Positions 20,469 to 30,906 are shown, counted from the first letter of the stretch. The stretch: 64,000 nt of DNA from Naumovozyma dairenensis CBS 421 (GCF_000227115.2 NC_016482.1:496001-560000), one strand, 5' to 3'. Translations and numbers: made by a program. The notes: generated from the sequence alone by a model not told the origin.

Positions 20469-22076
20469 CTATTTCTTAACTTGAGAAGCTGTAGCAGCCA
20501 TATTTTTCTTAATTTTCCAACCCACAATCTTTGAAACAAATGGGAACAAAGCAGTATTTATGACGACCCATGCAACTAAGATACCGTAGTTTCTCCCCAT
20601 CTTCCGCTTTGACACGTTCAAAAGAACAACCTTATAAATATCAAAAGCATTATGAATTGGCATCATATATCCGTACCTATAAAAATAACTAGTTAAAGCC
20701 ATAGGATAAAAAGTCACAGAAATATTCGTGATAATCCACGTAATTAGCCACAGACTTAAATATTGTGGAAAAAAGATCAACACCAAACTCAACACATTCT
20801 CATTTGCACCACCCAATGCCATCATGGTTAAAAATGTTGTCATCCAATATACGACAAATCCACCTTTACCAAACGCCCTTGTGAAATCTACTTGGAACAT
20901 AGCTGAGATTGTGCAGAAGAACAAAGAAAGGAAAAAATAGGTACACCAGGAGATTAATATTCTATAAACTATCATATGTTTTGGTCTTAAGACTTTCGCC
21001 ATTTCTGCATGTAGGGGACCAAATAAGGATAGTTGGAAAACTGTTAAGATTATACAATAGATTAAACCAACTTGTAAAGGCGCCATTAAAAGTCTATTAT
21101 CAAATGAGACTAAGTCATTATATTGGAATAACATCTTACCTGAATTCGCCCAATTTTTTGAGTTGAATTGTGTCGCTATTGAAGTGGCGTTATTATCGCC
21201 ATTATTTGTTGCATTTAATAAAGTGGAAAGCAAAGTGGGTAGATATTCTTCATTATAATAGTTTCGATATAAGGTTTCAACTTCTTGAGCTAATGGTAAT
21301 ATATAAGCTTTCAAATTGGCAGGATCTCTTGCACTTTCATAGGCGACTTCAAAAAAATTTGTAGAGTTGAAACTTGGTGAAGTCGAGTTTAATAAAGAAT
21401 CTATTAATGCTGCAGTAACGTTTGCTTTCACATTTAGAGATATCCAATAATGTTCTTCATGAACCAAATGATTTATTTTGGCATTTATTTGAGAAGGGTC
21501 TTGAACATTAAATTTTTGTTGGAAATGAGATTGATTATAAATATGCCAATTACCTGGTACTGAATGAATCAGGGTTGGAAATACAGTAGTCATTAATGGT
21601 ATGGCAGTATTGTTATTATTAAGTTGATCCTCTTGTATAACGGCTATAATGTTAAGTTTATGATAGTTGGAAGCAGTTCGATAAGTGGCACCCCAATATA
21701 TTGGTAATATGGAAAAGCAGACTACTGCTAAAAAGAGGTTACATAAAATGAATTTCCATGCTATTTTTTTCCTATGTTGAATCAATTTAGAAGAAAAGAA
21801 ACCAGTTTGAGTTCTTGTAATGGGAATCCCTGTATTAGGTTGAGATTTTTGAGTGAAAGAAGATGCAACAGTTTCTTCGTCAGATAGATTTCCGTTTTCA
21901 ACTTGAAAATCCGGGTTATAACTTTCGATATCTTCTGGATAACTACCATTTTCATCATTATCGTCTTTACTCATAGTTTCACTATTCCCATTTAGAAATT
22001 TCTCTTCATCATTTAGAGAAGAGTCTGCAGTGTTTGCCTCGCATGTAGTATAATTATCTGCAAGAGCCTCTGCCAT
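20469..22076 (-). CDS. SNG1: SNG1-like membrane protein, copy 1
   Basis: Member of the Sng1 family (DUF3533), multi-pass membrane proteins linked in S. cerevisiae to resistance to nitrosoguanidine and 6-azauracil and to plasma-membrane lipid asymmetry. 535 residues against 547. An acidic cytosolic N-terminus (about 1-105) precedes TM1 (LFLAVVCFSILPIYW). A large non-cytosolic domain of about 200 residues with several N-glycosylation sequons follows, then five membrane segments from about residue 325. The block GGANENVLSL and the C-terminal MGRNYGILVAWVVINTALFPF are shared almost exactly with the copy at 26299-27873. This copy occupies the ancestral position (YGR197C) next to FYV8. Confidence 0.92.
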   Translation of the reverse strand: MAEALADNYTTCEANTADSSLNDEEKFLNGNSETMSKDDNDENGSYPEDIESYNPDFQVENGNLSDEETVASSFTQKSQPNTGIPITRTQTGFFSSKLIQHRKKIAWKFILCNLFLAVVCFSILPIYWGATYRTASNYHKLNIIAVIQEDQLNNNNTAIPLMTTVFPTLIHSVPGNWHIYNQSHFQQKFNVQDPSQINAKINHLVHEEHYWISLNVKANVTAALIDSLLNSTSPSFNSTNFFEVAYESARDPANLKAYILPLAQEVETLYRNYYNEEYLPTLLSTLLNATNNGDNNATSIATQFNSKNWANSGKMLFQYNDLVSFDNRLLMAPLQVGLIYCIILTVFQLSLFGPLHAEMAKVLRPKHMIVYRILISWCTYFFLSLFFCTISAMFQVDFTRAFGKGGFVVYWMTTFLTMMALGGANENVLSLVLIFFPQYLSLWLITWIITNISVTFYPMALTSYFYRYGYMMPIHNAFDIYKVVLLNVSKRKMGRNYGILVAWVVINTALFPFVSKIVGWKIKKNMAATASQVKK

Positions 22077-22242
22077 TGCATGTGGAGCATCTTTTATGTA
22101 CTCCCTATTGAACTCTTGTTCTTGATTTTGTTCACTCTAATGTTTATTTTCCCTTTTATTTTCTTTCGGTAATCAATTCAGGAAGAATATTATTAGATGA
22201 ACAGAACGGTACAGGCTATCAAAAAAGGAACCGAGTGATATG

Positions 22243-22270
22243 ATATATATATATATATATATATATATAT
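22243..22270. repeat. (AT)n microsatellite
   Basis: About 28 bases of alternating AT, roughly 170 bp upstream of SNG1 copy 1; likely variable in length between strains. Confidence 0.85.
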
Positions 22271-22417
22271 CTTGTAATGGAAGCCTCGAAACGAATATTT
22301 GGACTTTAAGATCCCTTATGTTGCTTACATAACGAACTGGCCCTGAGAATCTTTTGTACTATATGCTTGGAGTACGTAAGGCTGGAGTCCCCAGGCTCGA
22401 AATTGATACATGTTATT

Positions 22418-22426
22418 TCCGCGGTT
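22418..22426 (+). promoter_or_regulatory. Candidate Yrr1/Pdr1-type site (TCCGCGGTT)
   Basis: Matches the Yrr1 response element pattern WCCGYKKWW and contains CCGCGG, the core of pleiotropic drug response elements. It lies about 340 bp upstream of SNG1 copy 1. SNG1 is a known Yrr1 target in S. cerevisiae, which makes the site plausible; binding is inferred. Confidence 0.5.
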
Positions 22427-22952
22427 GAGATTCTCAGGATCATTCTCCGTACGCAGGCACATAGAAAAGGAAGGAAAAAAATTCGATCCATCGGTCATTT
22501 CCGCCTCTCGGTTTTCGGAGATGCCCAGGATAAATCCGGGGCCCTTCGGTGATTGACAAAAAAACTTCTTTGGTGACTCCCAGGGTCCAGGTCCAAAAAA
22601 CAAATACAACATACAAAATACAAGGGCATCTGCTAGTAACCCTAACCTTGTTAAATAAAACCCTCAAGTGCCTGTTACCCTGAAGTTTCATTTTTCCTTC
22701 TTTAATAGAATAATAATAATTATAATACGTAATAGATACTACGTACACTACATATACTACATAGACTTGCTAACCTCTCAACATCATTAAAATTAGTTTG
22801 ACATAGTTTGGCGAGAGAGGTCTGGATCATATAGCTTACCGCTGACCTTCCTCTGACACTCGAGTATACTTTCTTTTTCCTTTTTCACGTTAGAGTGCCC
22901 AGCATTAACTATTTATCTCACTTTCTTTTCGTAGTTCCATCTTCCAGAGACA

Positions 22953-25436
22953 ATGGAAACGAAAAATACCGGTAGAGGAAGAGCTCCTATTGCATTTGCT
23001 TTAGAAGCACGTATGGTAGGTGCAAATGAATTCTATTCAGGAATTGAAAATCTCGATAAGGCATTACATTTACAATTTAGACTGCATTATCACACATTAA
23101 ACAAAGAAGATGCTCTAAATCCTTCGATAGCGAAAGTTCTTCTGAAAGATTGTGTAATACTTTATGACACTTTGAAAATATCCATTAGCCAAATCGTTGC
23201 ACCTGAACCAAATGAATTCGCTCAATTGATCGTTTACAATCTCCTAGCTATCCTTTACTATCATAAATCACAATCGATAAATGAAAATGAAACTGCTAAT
23301 GAAAATAAAATTAAAGCTCAGAAATATCTATTGAAATTGAGCAAGACCTTAGAGAAAAGGAAGTTTTCTAGTATTTATGATGAATTCATTAAATTATTAA
23401 AACTGGAAAACTTGTATTATCAAGGTAAATTACTACATGGATCCACTGTGAAAGATAGACATACATTTTATTATGAAAACATATTGAGAATTTTTAATAA
23501 TAATATCCCTACAAATTCCATGGGTTTAATTTTCGATTATATTTTACTTATTATTCAAGATCTCCGAATAAATAAAACCATAGTAGAACCTGTACAAATA
23601 TTAAAGAACTTGAAATCTGAATCTCCAATGGCTTGTTTGATAGCAATTTTACAACTGAATGGGAAACAATTCGATCAATTTTATTTACAAATAGCAAACA
23701 AATTTTTACAAAATTCAAAGTTCCCTACCGCAAATCAATCGAATAACAAAAATTTGGAACAATTTCATCTTTGTTTTCAAATTTATTTAACTAATTTGAT
23801 AGCTAACGGCCAAACAATAGATAAGCATTCAATAGACCAATGGGAAAATTTTGTAATATCATCCATGGGAAACACATTCCAAAGTATACCCGTAGCTCAT
23901 TCCGCAATGATTCTGTTCTCCTTGATTAAGAATAAAAAGGAATCGATATTAAACTTTATGAACGTCGTGAAATATACAAAAAAGCAATCTGAATTAAATA
24001 ATAATCAATTGACCGATCCATTATCTCTTATTAGCTCCTACTTATTCATCCTACAAAACACAACTAAAGTTGATAATATAGATACCTTATTTGACTATAA
24101 CAATTGTATCAATGAATTGAACCAAATGGTAATAAACTTCTACACAACTTACAAATTCCCATACGTTAATCATATAAACATGACAAATATCAATACCAGC
24201 AAGATAACAAGTGATTCAAAACTGAAATTACCACATATAATTAGTACAAAATTGTCTAAGACGTGGCAAACTTTATACCAAATTCAATCCACTGATTTAT
24301 CAAAATTGTTATCTAACGAATTATCATCACACTTAATAAACGCAATGAATTTACAAACTTCTACAACAAACAAAATGGATTTGAAATTCAACTATGCTTA
24401 CGTCTTATCACAACAAAATAAAATAGATCAATGTATTCAATTTCTAGAGAATGAAATCCTCGAATTTTATCCATTCCATTTTAAAGCTTGGCATCTCTTA
24501 GCATTATGCTATTCCACCGAAGAAGATAAAGAAAAATCATACAGAATTGTAAATTCAGCAATAGATGCCATGGTATCTACTCTAGAAGATCAAGGCCAAG
24601 ACCAAGACCGAAAGAAGAACAACGCAGATGCAAAGAAACAATTCACTTGGCTGGAAAAATGGCAATTTATTCAATTGAAAATGACTCAAATCACCCTAGT
24701 GGAGGAAATTTTCGGTGCGCTTGATGCATTAGATATGATTGAAGAATTATTCACTTCCTTTAATGAATTATTCAATGATAGTACTGTTGATGAAATTGAA
24801 CAGAAAACTGTGAAATTTACCTTAAGGAAAGAATACCTTTTACAAATGATTTGGATATTCGTCTCGAACATTTATATCAAACTGGATGATCATAAGATGG
24901 ATGCCTTGGCCGCTATCAAAGAGGCAACCAAGATCAAAACTGAGTTTAAGAATCTAAACATTGATTTAGCGGAAGGATACTATTTATTGAATCAAAACAA
25001 ATGCAATGATGCATTACAGAAGTTTGAAAATGTATTATATTATGATGAATGTAATGTGGATGCTATGGTTGGGTTTGCGACTATGGCGTTGCCAGAATCC
25101 ATATCACCAGAGGAATGTGACATACAGGATTATTATAGACTTTATCCATCCATCGAGTACACAAAACCTATACAAGCTAATGATAATGATAATGATGATG
25201 ATGATAAGATCTTTGTTACTGATGTTGATAGATCTGCAGGTATCGCAAGATTGAAGCTCTTGTTGGAATGCGCCACTTTGAAATCAATTGAGGCATATAA
25301 TTCACCGGAAGTTTGGTGGTACTTATCATTGGTTTATGAAAAATATAAGGATAAAGAGTACAAGCAGGCGTTGTTGAACTGCATTAAATTGGAAGAGGGT
25401 AAACCAATTCGTTCATTTAAATTTTGTAACTATTAG
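22953..25436 (+). CDS. YPP1: YPP1, PI4-kinase complex/endocytosis protein
   Basis: TPR-like helical protein that, with Efr3, holds the phosphatidylinositol 4-kinase Stt4 at plasma-membrane patches; homologue of TTC7. 827 residues against 817. The N-terminus (RAPIAFALEARMVGANEFYSG) is characteristic. Long helical repeats with Asn/Lys-rich loops fill the middle. The C-terminal third has TPR-like units such as FHFKAWHLLALCYSTEEDKEKSY (about 508-530) and the terminal segment SPEVWWYLSLVYEKY. An Asp-rich insert of D/N repeats sits near residue 750. Position after SNG1 and before PMT6 matches YGR198W. Confidence 0.92.
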   Translation: METKNTGRGRAPIAFALEARMVGANEFYSGIENLDKALHLQFRLHYHTLNKEDALNPSIAKVLLKDCVILYDTLKISISQIVAPEPNEFAQLIVYNLLAILYYHKSQSINENETANENKIKAQKYLLKLSKTLEKRKFSSIYDEFIKLLKLENLYYQGKLLHGSTVKDRHTFYYENILRIFNNNIPTNSMGLIFDYILLIIQDLRINKTIVEPVQILKNLKSESPMACLIAILQLNGKQFDQFYLQIANKFLQNSKFPTANQSNNKNLEQFHLCFQIYLTNLIANGQTIDKHSIDQWENFVISSMGNTFQSIPVAHSAMILFSLIKNKKESILNFMNVVKYTKKQSELNNNQLTDPLSLISSYLFILQNTTKVDNIDTLFDYNNCINELNQMVINFYTTYKFPYVNHINMTNINTSKITSDSKLKLPHIISTKLSKTWQTLYQIQSTDLSKLLSNELSSHLINAMNLQTSTTNKMDLKFNYAYVLSQQNKIDQCIQFLENEILEFYPFHFKAWHLLALCYSTEEDKEKSYRIVNSAIDAMVSTLEDQGQDQDRKKNNADAKKQFTWLEKWQFIQLKMTQITLVEEIFGALDALDMIEELFTSFNELFNDSTVDEIEQKTVKFTLRKEYLLQMIWIFVSNIYIKLDDHKMDALAAIKEATKIKTEFKNLNIDLAEGYYLLNQNKCNDALQKFENVLYYDECNVDAMVGFATMALPESISPEECDIQDYYRLYPSIEYTKPIQANDNDNDDDDKIFVTDVDRSAGIARLKLLLECATLKSIEAYNSPEVWWYLSLVYEKYKDKEYKQALLNCIKLEEGKPIRSFKFCNY

Positions 25437-26298
25437 AGATAGATGAATAGATGATAGATTTCGTCCATAGAGGTTAGGCTCTACATTCAACTTTTTTCTC
25501 TTTCGTATTCATGATACTGTATTGTGTAGACTATATGGAGTAAACATTACAAGTATATCTCTAGGGCGGTACTGATAGTCAATGTGTTAGAGAAAGAATG
25601 TAAAGTTACATAAAAACCAGACTTCATTAACAAATATCTCAAACCTTATCGGGAATTGGACTTCTCGGAGCAGCTATTTCCCTATTTCCTCTTGAACGGT
25701 TATAAATAAGCATTCCGCAAAAAAAGGGTTATCCTAACAGTGAGAAGTTCTTAAAGTAATTAACTGGTAGTGCATCTAAGTGTTTGAGAGAAAATGGAAG
25801 CCTTTTGACACCACAACCTGATACACCGACAGGTCACTCACACAAGACCATCGGATGATGCATAATTGGGGCGAGCAATGTCTTGTGTACGTAAGTTGTC
25901 CGCGAGTCTTGGCGTACAAATTCATCTTCTCTTGGAAAATCTCTGAACATTTCTTTTTTTGTCGTTCTAGAGGAGCCGGTTTTTATCAAGTATACACACG
26001 TATAAATTCAACGGTATTATGAACCATTAATCTACATATGTCATAAGCTTATAAAAGCCTCCTACCATGTAAGGATCTTTCATGTTTTACCCTCGTTAAC
26101 TACGTAGTTTAAGAAATTCACAATTTTGCTTAACCCACTTTCAGAGATTGGTCGGTTCAAAGACAAGCTAAAATAAGATGTTGATATGCTATATTATAAT
26201 GTATTAACTATAGAGTCTATATATTTATTTTTTTCTTGTTTTCAAAACTATAATATTTGAAACGTAAATAAACCCTTTGACGGAAGGAATCGGATTTA
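25437..26298. other. Long convergent intergenic region YPP1/SNG1 copy 2
   Basis: About 860 bp between two 3' ends, much longer than the other convergent gaps in the window. It contains promoter-like pieces, such as a TTATAAATAA element near 25697-25707, but no tRNA, no clear snoRNA boxes and no recognisable frame. It may be debris of the SNG1 duplication or host a non-coding transcript. Confidence 0.5.
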
Positions 26299-27873
26299 TT
26301 AATGTGTTGCCCCTGATGTTTTACTTGCCGCCGCTCTTTTCCGTATAGTAGCTCCCACGAATTTCATGATAAATGGGAACAATGCAGTGTTCAAGACGAC
26401 CCATGCAACTAAGATACCATAATTTCTACCCATATGACTTCTTGATAAATCCGCCAAGATTACTCTATATAGATCTAGGGCGTTATGCATCGGCAACATA
26501 TAACCGAACCTAAAGAAGTAGTTATTCAAAGCCATTGAAAAGAAACTAGTAGACATATTAATAATGACGAAGAAGACAACCCAGAACCCGAAATATGGTG
26601 GGCAAAATGTGAAGATAATTGATGCGACATTTTCGTTAGCACCACCAACTGCAAGCATGTATAACCATGTCGTCATCCAATAAACCATAAATTTACCTCT
26701 ACCGAATGTTCCTCTAAAACTGATTTGAAAGATCGCGGAGACTGTGCAATAAAATAACGATAGGAAAAAGAAACAACACCATGCGATCGCTAACCTATAT
26801 AAGATAATATGCTTTGGTGATAATAAACCTGCCATCTTGATATGTAATGGAGTAAATATTAAAAACTGGAAAATAGTGATGGTTAAGGCATAAATGCAGC
26901 CACCTAGTAACGGACCATATAAAGTTCTTGGTGTGAAAGGCCTATAATCAAAATAGTGGAATGACATACTTGTTGCGTATGACAATGCTTCTGGATTATA
27001 ATCTGATAAATTGGATGGTAATTGAGAGAAAAGACCAGGCAAATACCTACTATTATATATCTGTTTAAAGTAGGTTTCCAAGGCTTGAACGGGTGCTAGT
27101 ATTGAAGATGGAACACTAGTTATATCTTTTGCGCTTTCATATACTACTTCGAAAAAATTAGATGAGTTAAATACTTGACCTAAAGGGGGTGGTACAAGAA
27201 AAGACTCAACTAGAGTCTGTGTGGCATTGGCCTTCACATTTATTGCTAACCAATAGTGTTCATCGAATATCTCATCGATAACTTTCTGATCGATTTCCCC
27301 TGCGGAGTTTACACCAAATTTGTCTTGGAAAGTGGTTGTATTGTAAATGTGCCATGTACCCGGCAATTCTGCAATAATCTGAGGAATAAATGAACCCATA
27401 GCGGGTACTGTCACTCCTCTAACATTTACAGGTTCATCTTGTATTACCGCCAAATAATTAACTTTATGGAAATATCTTGTTGAATCATAAAGACTACCCC
27501 AAAAAATAGGTAAAACAGTGAAACAAAACAGAGCTATAACAAAATTGATCCAAAGAAACCTCAACACAATCTTCTTCCTTTCACTTTTCAAATGTGGAGA
27601 AAATAAGGTCGTTCTCGTCCTTTCAAGAGGAACTAAATCACTTGTCTTTGATTCGATGATACTAGCCGCTTTTTCCCTTTCCTCTTCTTCTTCTGAATAG
27701 ACTTGCGAATGATCCTCCGTAAGTTCCGCAATATTGTCTGTAAACGTCCTTGCTAAGACTTCTGCATTATTCCTCGTAAGTTCTCTATGAACAGTAACAC
27801 TATCATGTATATCTGTCCCCATAAAATTTTCAATAGAAGGAGGTTCTTCTGCTGATAGTTGATCAGAACTCAT
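26299..27873 (-). CDS. SNG1-like membrane protein, copy 2
   Basis: Second Sng1-family (DUF3533) gene, 524 residues, same strand as the first copy and separated from it only by YPP1. The layout is identical: acidic N-terminus with EEEEE run, TM1 (FVIALFCFTVLPIFWGS), a large loop starting FHKVNYLAVIQDEPVN, then five membrane segments with GGANENVASI and MGRNYGILVAWVVLNTALFPF. By eye the two copies agree at about half of positions, with the C-terminal half most alike. S. cerevisiae has no gene at this site, so this is a local duplication or a retained ancestral pair. The copies may differ in substrate or regulation; that is inference. Confidence 0.9.
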   Translation of the reverse strand: MSSDQLSAEEPPSIENFMGTDIHDSVTVHRELTRNNAEVLARTFTDNIAELTEDHSQVYSEEEEEREKAASIIESKTSDLVPLERTRTTLFSPHLKSERKKIVLRFLWINFVIALFCFTVLPIFWGSLYDSTRYFHKVNYLAVIQDEPVNVRGVTVPAMGSFIPQIIAELPGTWHIYNTTTFQDKFGVNSAGEIDQKVIDEIFDEHYWLAINVKANATQTLVESFLVPPPLGQVFNSSNFFEVVYESAKDITSVPSSILAPVQALETYFKQIYNSRYLPGLFSQLPSNLSDYNPEALSYATSMSFHYFDYRPFTPRTLYGPLLGGCIYALTITIFQFLIFTPLHIKMAGLLSPKHIILYRLAIAWCCFFFLSLFYCTVSAIFQISFRGTFGRGKFMVYWMTTWLYMLAVGGANENVASIIFTFCPPYFGFWVVFFVIINMSTSFFSMALNNYFFRFGYMLPMHNALDLYRVILADLSRSHMGRNYGILVAWVVLNTALFPFIMKFVGATIRKRAAASKTSGATH

Positions 27874-28076
27874 TTTTATTATTTTTATTGAAATCGATGT
27901 ATTCTTTATTGAGATATTAGTAAGAAGAGAGATAAACAGTCAGTAAATGCCATGGATCTGTGGCGAACTGTTTAATTCAAGATTTGAAATACCAGAGTAA
28001 TCATATTTATAGTAAACGCTGTGCCTTTACGTAATAAATAAAGCTCAACGGAATTAAGAGTTTACTTCTATCAGCC

Positions 28077-28090
28077 GATCCCGCGGGATC
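28077..28090. promoter_or_regulatory. 14-base palindrome with CCGCGG core
   Basis: GATCCCGCGGGATC is a perfect palindrome about 205 bp upstream of SNG1 copy 2 and 365 bp upstream of PMT6. CCGCGG is an inverted CCG pair as bound by zinc-cluster regulators of the Pdr1/Yrr1 group. A second CCGCGG lies 38 bases on (28124-28129). Confidence 0.45.
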
Positions 28091-28123
28091 CTTTCCTTTA
28101 GCTCTTTTTGCTTAAACTCCTTG

Positions 28124-28129
28124 CCGCGG
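28124..28129. promoter_or_regulatory. Second CCGCGG site in the SNG1-2/PMT6 promoter
   Basis: A six-base CCGCGG within GCCGCGGGAAG. It does not fit the Yrr1 nonamer exactly, so it is listed as a candidate zinc-cluster site only. Confidence 0.3.
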
Positions 28130-28452
28130 GAAGTCTTTCCGAAAAGGGAAAAGAGCCTTTTCTTCAGTTCGATTCTTCTCGGAAACAATCTGTTATTTAT
28201 TATTTTTTGGAGGCGCTACCATGTTTACTTTCCCTCTGGTTTTGCTTTGAGAAAACTTAACCTGTTATGTAACAGTTATGTACATATAGTCCATAGTGAA
28301 ATTTTACCTGCACTATTACTAAATAAAAAGTTAAGAATCAATTAACAACCGTTCAGAGTCTACATCCGCTTTAAAAATAACAAATTCCTTCTTCTTTACT
28401 CTTTGTTGACCCATTACAGCTTTTTCTAGAAGCTTACACACACAATTTCCTT

Positions 28453-30699
28453 ATGTCTGCTTCAACAGGAATTGAATCACATAGTATTGAAAATAAACTC
28501 AGGAAGAGAGCAAGCAATGAAGATGCTGTTATAACGAATAATATCGACATTGGAAAACATTCCAATGAGACATATGTTAAGACCAAAATGTATATGGGAA
28601 AAAGGTTTGATCTACGAGGAATAACATCAATTGCAAGCCCTGCTCTCTTCACGATTCTCTCATTCTACCTTCGTTTCAAAAATATTGACAAAAATAATCA
28701 CGTAGTGTGGGACGAAGCTCATTTTGGTAAATTCGGTTCCTATTATATAACACATGAATTCTATCATGATGTCCACCCGCCATTGGGTAAAATGTTAGTC
28801 GCATTGAGTGAATATCTCGCCGGCTTTGATGGTCATTTCAGCTTTGATTCAAATACAAAATATCCATCAGAAATGAATTTTAAATTCATGAGACAATTCA
28901 ATGCAACTTTTGGTGCGTTATGTGTCCCCTTAACGTTCTTTACTGCCAAAAATTTGGGGTTTAGTTGGCAAACTACTTATTTAGTTACATTAATGGTCAC
29001 TTTGGAACATTCATATATTACATTGTCCAAATTTATATTATTAGATTCAATTCTATTGTTTTTCACTTTGACTACATTTGCATGTTTAGTGAAGATTTAC
29101 ACTTTGAGAAAGAAGCAATTGACAAGAAAATGGTCACTATGGATGTTATTGACAGGGATTTCTGTGGGGTGCGTATGCTCTGTGAAATGGGTTGGTCTGT
29201 TTATTACAATTGTCGTCGGTATCTATACACTAATGGATTTATTTTCATTACACCACGATGAGAATCTATCAAGGGTAAAATACTATAAGCATTGGTTAAT
29301 CAGAATTATAGATTTAATAATCATACCATTCCTAATTTATATGTTTTGCTTTAAGATCCATTTTGCCTTACTTTATAAATCAGGGACAGGAGATGCATCA
29401 ACGAACACTTTATTTCAAATTAATTTAGAAAATACAAAGATTGAGATTGGTCCACGGAATGTCGCGTTCGGTTCCGAAGTAACTATCCGATCTCATGGTC
29501 TCAGTCCTAATTTATTACATTCTCATGTCCAACTTTATCCAGACGGTTCAAAACAACGTCAAGTAACAGGTTATGCTCATTCAGATGCGAATAACAATTG
29601 GGAATTCCATTTCGCAGACCATAATTATTCACCAAATGATACTATCATCCGCGATGTTATGGACGGTATGGATATTAGATTAGTGCATAAGAATACACGT
29701 AATAATTTACATTCTCATAAAATTCCATCACACGTTTCCCGTGGTAATTTCGAAGTTTCAGGGTATGGCAATGATGATGATTTTGTAGATAGTAATGATA
29801 TTTGGACCATTGAATTGGTGGATCAATTAGATTCGTCTAATCCTAACTATCCTAAAGAAGACCCTACTATATTACACCCAGTATCAACATTTTTCAGGTT
29901 GAGACATAAGAAATTAGGTTGTTATCTTGCATCTACTGGATTAACTTATCCTCAATGGGGGTTCCAACAGGCAGAAATTGTCTGCAAAAATTCGTGGAGC
30001 AAAAGGGACAAAGCAACTTGGTGGAATGTAGAGGATCATTGGAATAGTCGTTTAACTGTCGCTGAAGAGTATTTGCCACCGAAATCTAAGTTTTGGACAG
30101 ATTTTGTCCTTATAAATTTCGCAATGGCCTCATCTAATAGTGCATTGATCCCAGACCAGGATAAGTTTGACCCCCTAGCTTCAGAACCATGGGAATGGCC
30201 TACTTTACATAAAGGTTTAAGAATGTGTAGTTGGTCTCGCGATTCTTATAGATATTACCTAATGGGATCACCGTTCAATACTTGGATCTCCACCTTATCA
30301 TTATTTGGCTTCGTGTTACTGATGCTAAGAATTATCTTCAAATGGGGGAGACAAACAATCAATTTAACTGAAGATCAAATTTGGAAGTTATTGATAACTG
30401 GGGTCTTCCCATTTTTTTCCTGGATAATGCATTTCTTACCGTTTGTTATGATGGGAAGAGTTACGTATGTTCACCACTACGTTCCTGCATTATATTTCGC
30501 GATCTTAGTGTTTGGGTTTGTAATCGAACAACTCTTCGTTTCTGCTCATCCTATTATCAAGTATCCAGCATTTATAATATTGGCGACAGGCTGCATATGG
30601 GTATACATAATATTTGCTCCAATTTGTCAGGGGCTACATGGTCCATTAACTCAATACCTTCGTTTACAATGGTTACCATCGTGGGATATTATAATTTAA
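28453..30699 (+). CDS. PMT6: PMT6, protein O-mannosyltransferase
   Basis: GT39-family enzyme of the ER membrane that transfers mannose from dolichol-phosphate-mannose to Ser/Thr of secretory proteins. 748 residues against 759. After a cytosolic N-terminus of about 55 residues, TM1 leads into the lumenal catalytic loop with VVWDEAHFGKF (Asp-Glu near residues 86-87) and HDVHPPLGKML. Several membrane segments follow. A lumenal MIR domain spans about 325-510 (motifs LLHSHVQLYP, LHSHKIPSHVSR and FFRLRHKKLGCYL). The C-terminal hydrophobic segments include FLPFVMMGRVTYVHHYVPALYF. The combination and position (YGR199W) support PMT6. Confidence 0.94.
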   Translation: MSASTGIESHSIENKLRKRASNEDAVITNNIDIGKHSNETYVKTKMYMGKRFDLRGITSIASPALFTILSFYLRFKNIDKNNHVVWDEAHFGKFGSYYITHEFYHDVHPPLGKMLVALSEYLAGFDGHFSFDSNTKYPSEMNFKFMRQFNATFGALCVPLTFFTAKNLGFSWQTTYLVTLMVTLEHSYITLSKFILLDSILLFFTLTTFACLVKIYTLRKKQLTRKWSLWMLLTGISVGCVCSVKWVGLFITIVVGIYTLMDLFSLHHDENLSRVKYYKHWLIRIIDLIIIPFLIYMFCFKIHFALLYKSGTGDASTNTLFQINLENTKIEIGPRNVAFGSEVTIRSHGLSPNLLHSHVQLYPDGSKQRQVTGYAHSDANNNWEFHFADHNYSPNDTIIRDVMDGMDIRLVHKNTRNNLHSHKIPSHVSRGNFEVSGYGNDDDFVDSNDIWTIELVDQLDSSNPNYPKEDPTILHPVSTFFRLRHKKLGCYLASTGLTYPQWGFQQAEIVCKNSWSKRDKATWWNVEDHWNSRLTVAEEYLPPKSKFWTDFVLINFAMASSNSALIPDQDKFDPLASEPWEWPTLHKGLRMCSWSRDSYRYYLMGSPFNTWISTLSLFGFVLLMLRIIFKWGRQTINLTEDQIWKLLITGVFPFFSWIMHFLPFVMMGRVTYVHHYVPALYFAILVFGFVIEQLFVSAHPIIKYPAFIILATGCIWVYIIFAPICQGLHGPLTQYLRLQWLPSWDIII

Positions 30700-30906
30700 A
30701 ATAATTAAATATTACATAAACTATAAAGTAGCAATAGAATGAGAAAAGTGTACTATTATTTTATGAAGGGAGGCTCACGGAAACGATTCCTCAAGTTATC
30801 AGTATGCCTCTAACTTTTATAACCATTATGTATTGTTCCAGTATAGGGCCTTCAGTTCTATGCTATTAAAAACACATATCAGCGAGCTGTCGTGCTACTT
30901 GGTTAA

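Larger units (their letters stand above)
22077..22952. other. Divergent promoter region SNG1 copy 1 / YPP1
   Basis: About 875 bp between divergent genes. It holds the AT microsatellite, the candidate Yrr1/Pdr1 site and a moderately GC-rich segment at about 22320-22680 in which several overlapping short frames run on both strands without recognisable similarity. No tRNA or snoRNA pattern seen. Confidence 0.6.
27874..28452. other. Divergent promoter region SNG1 copy 2 / PMT6
   Basis: About 580 bp with two CCGCGG sites and nearby pyrimidine-rich tracts. No gene seen. Confidence 0.6.

Noticed and set aside
25840..25950. C/D-box snoRNA in the YPP1/SNG1 gap
   Set aside because: A GATGATG and a CTGA about 95 bases apart are present, but the C box is imperfect and the ends do not pair.
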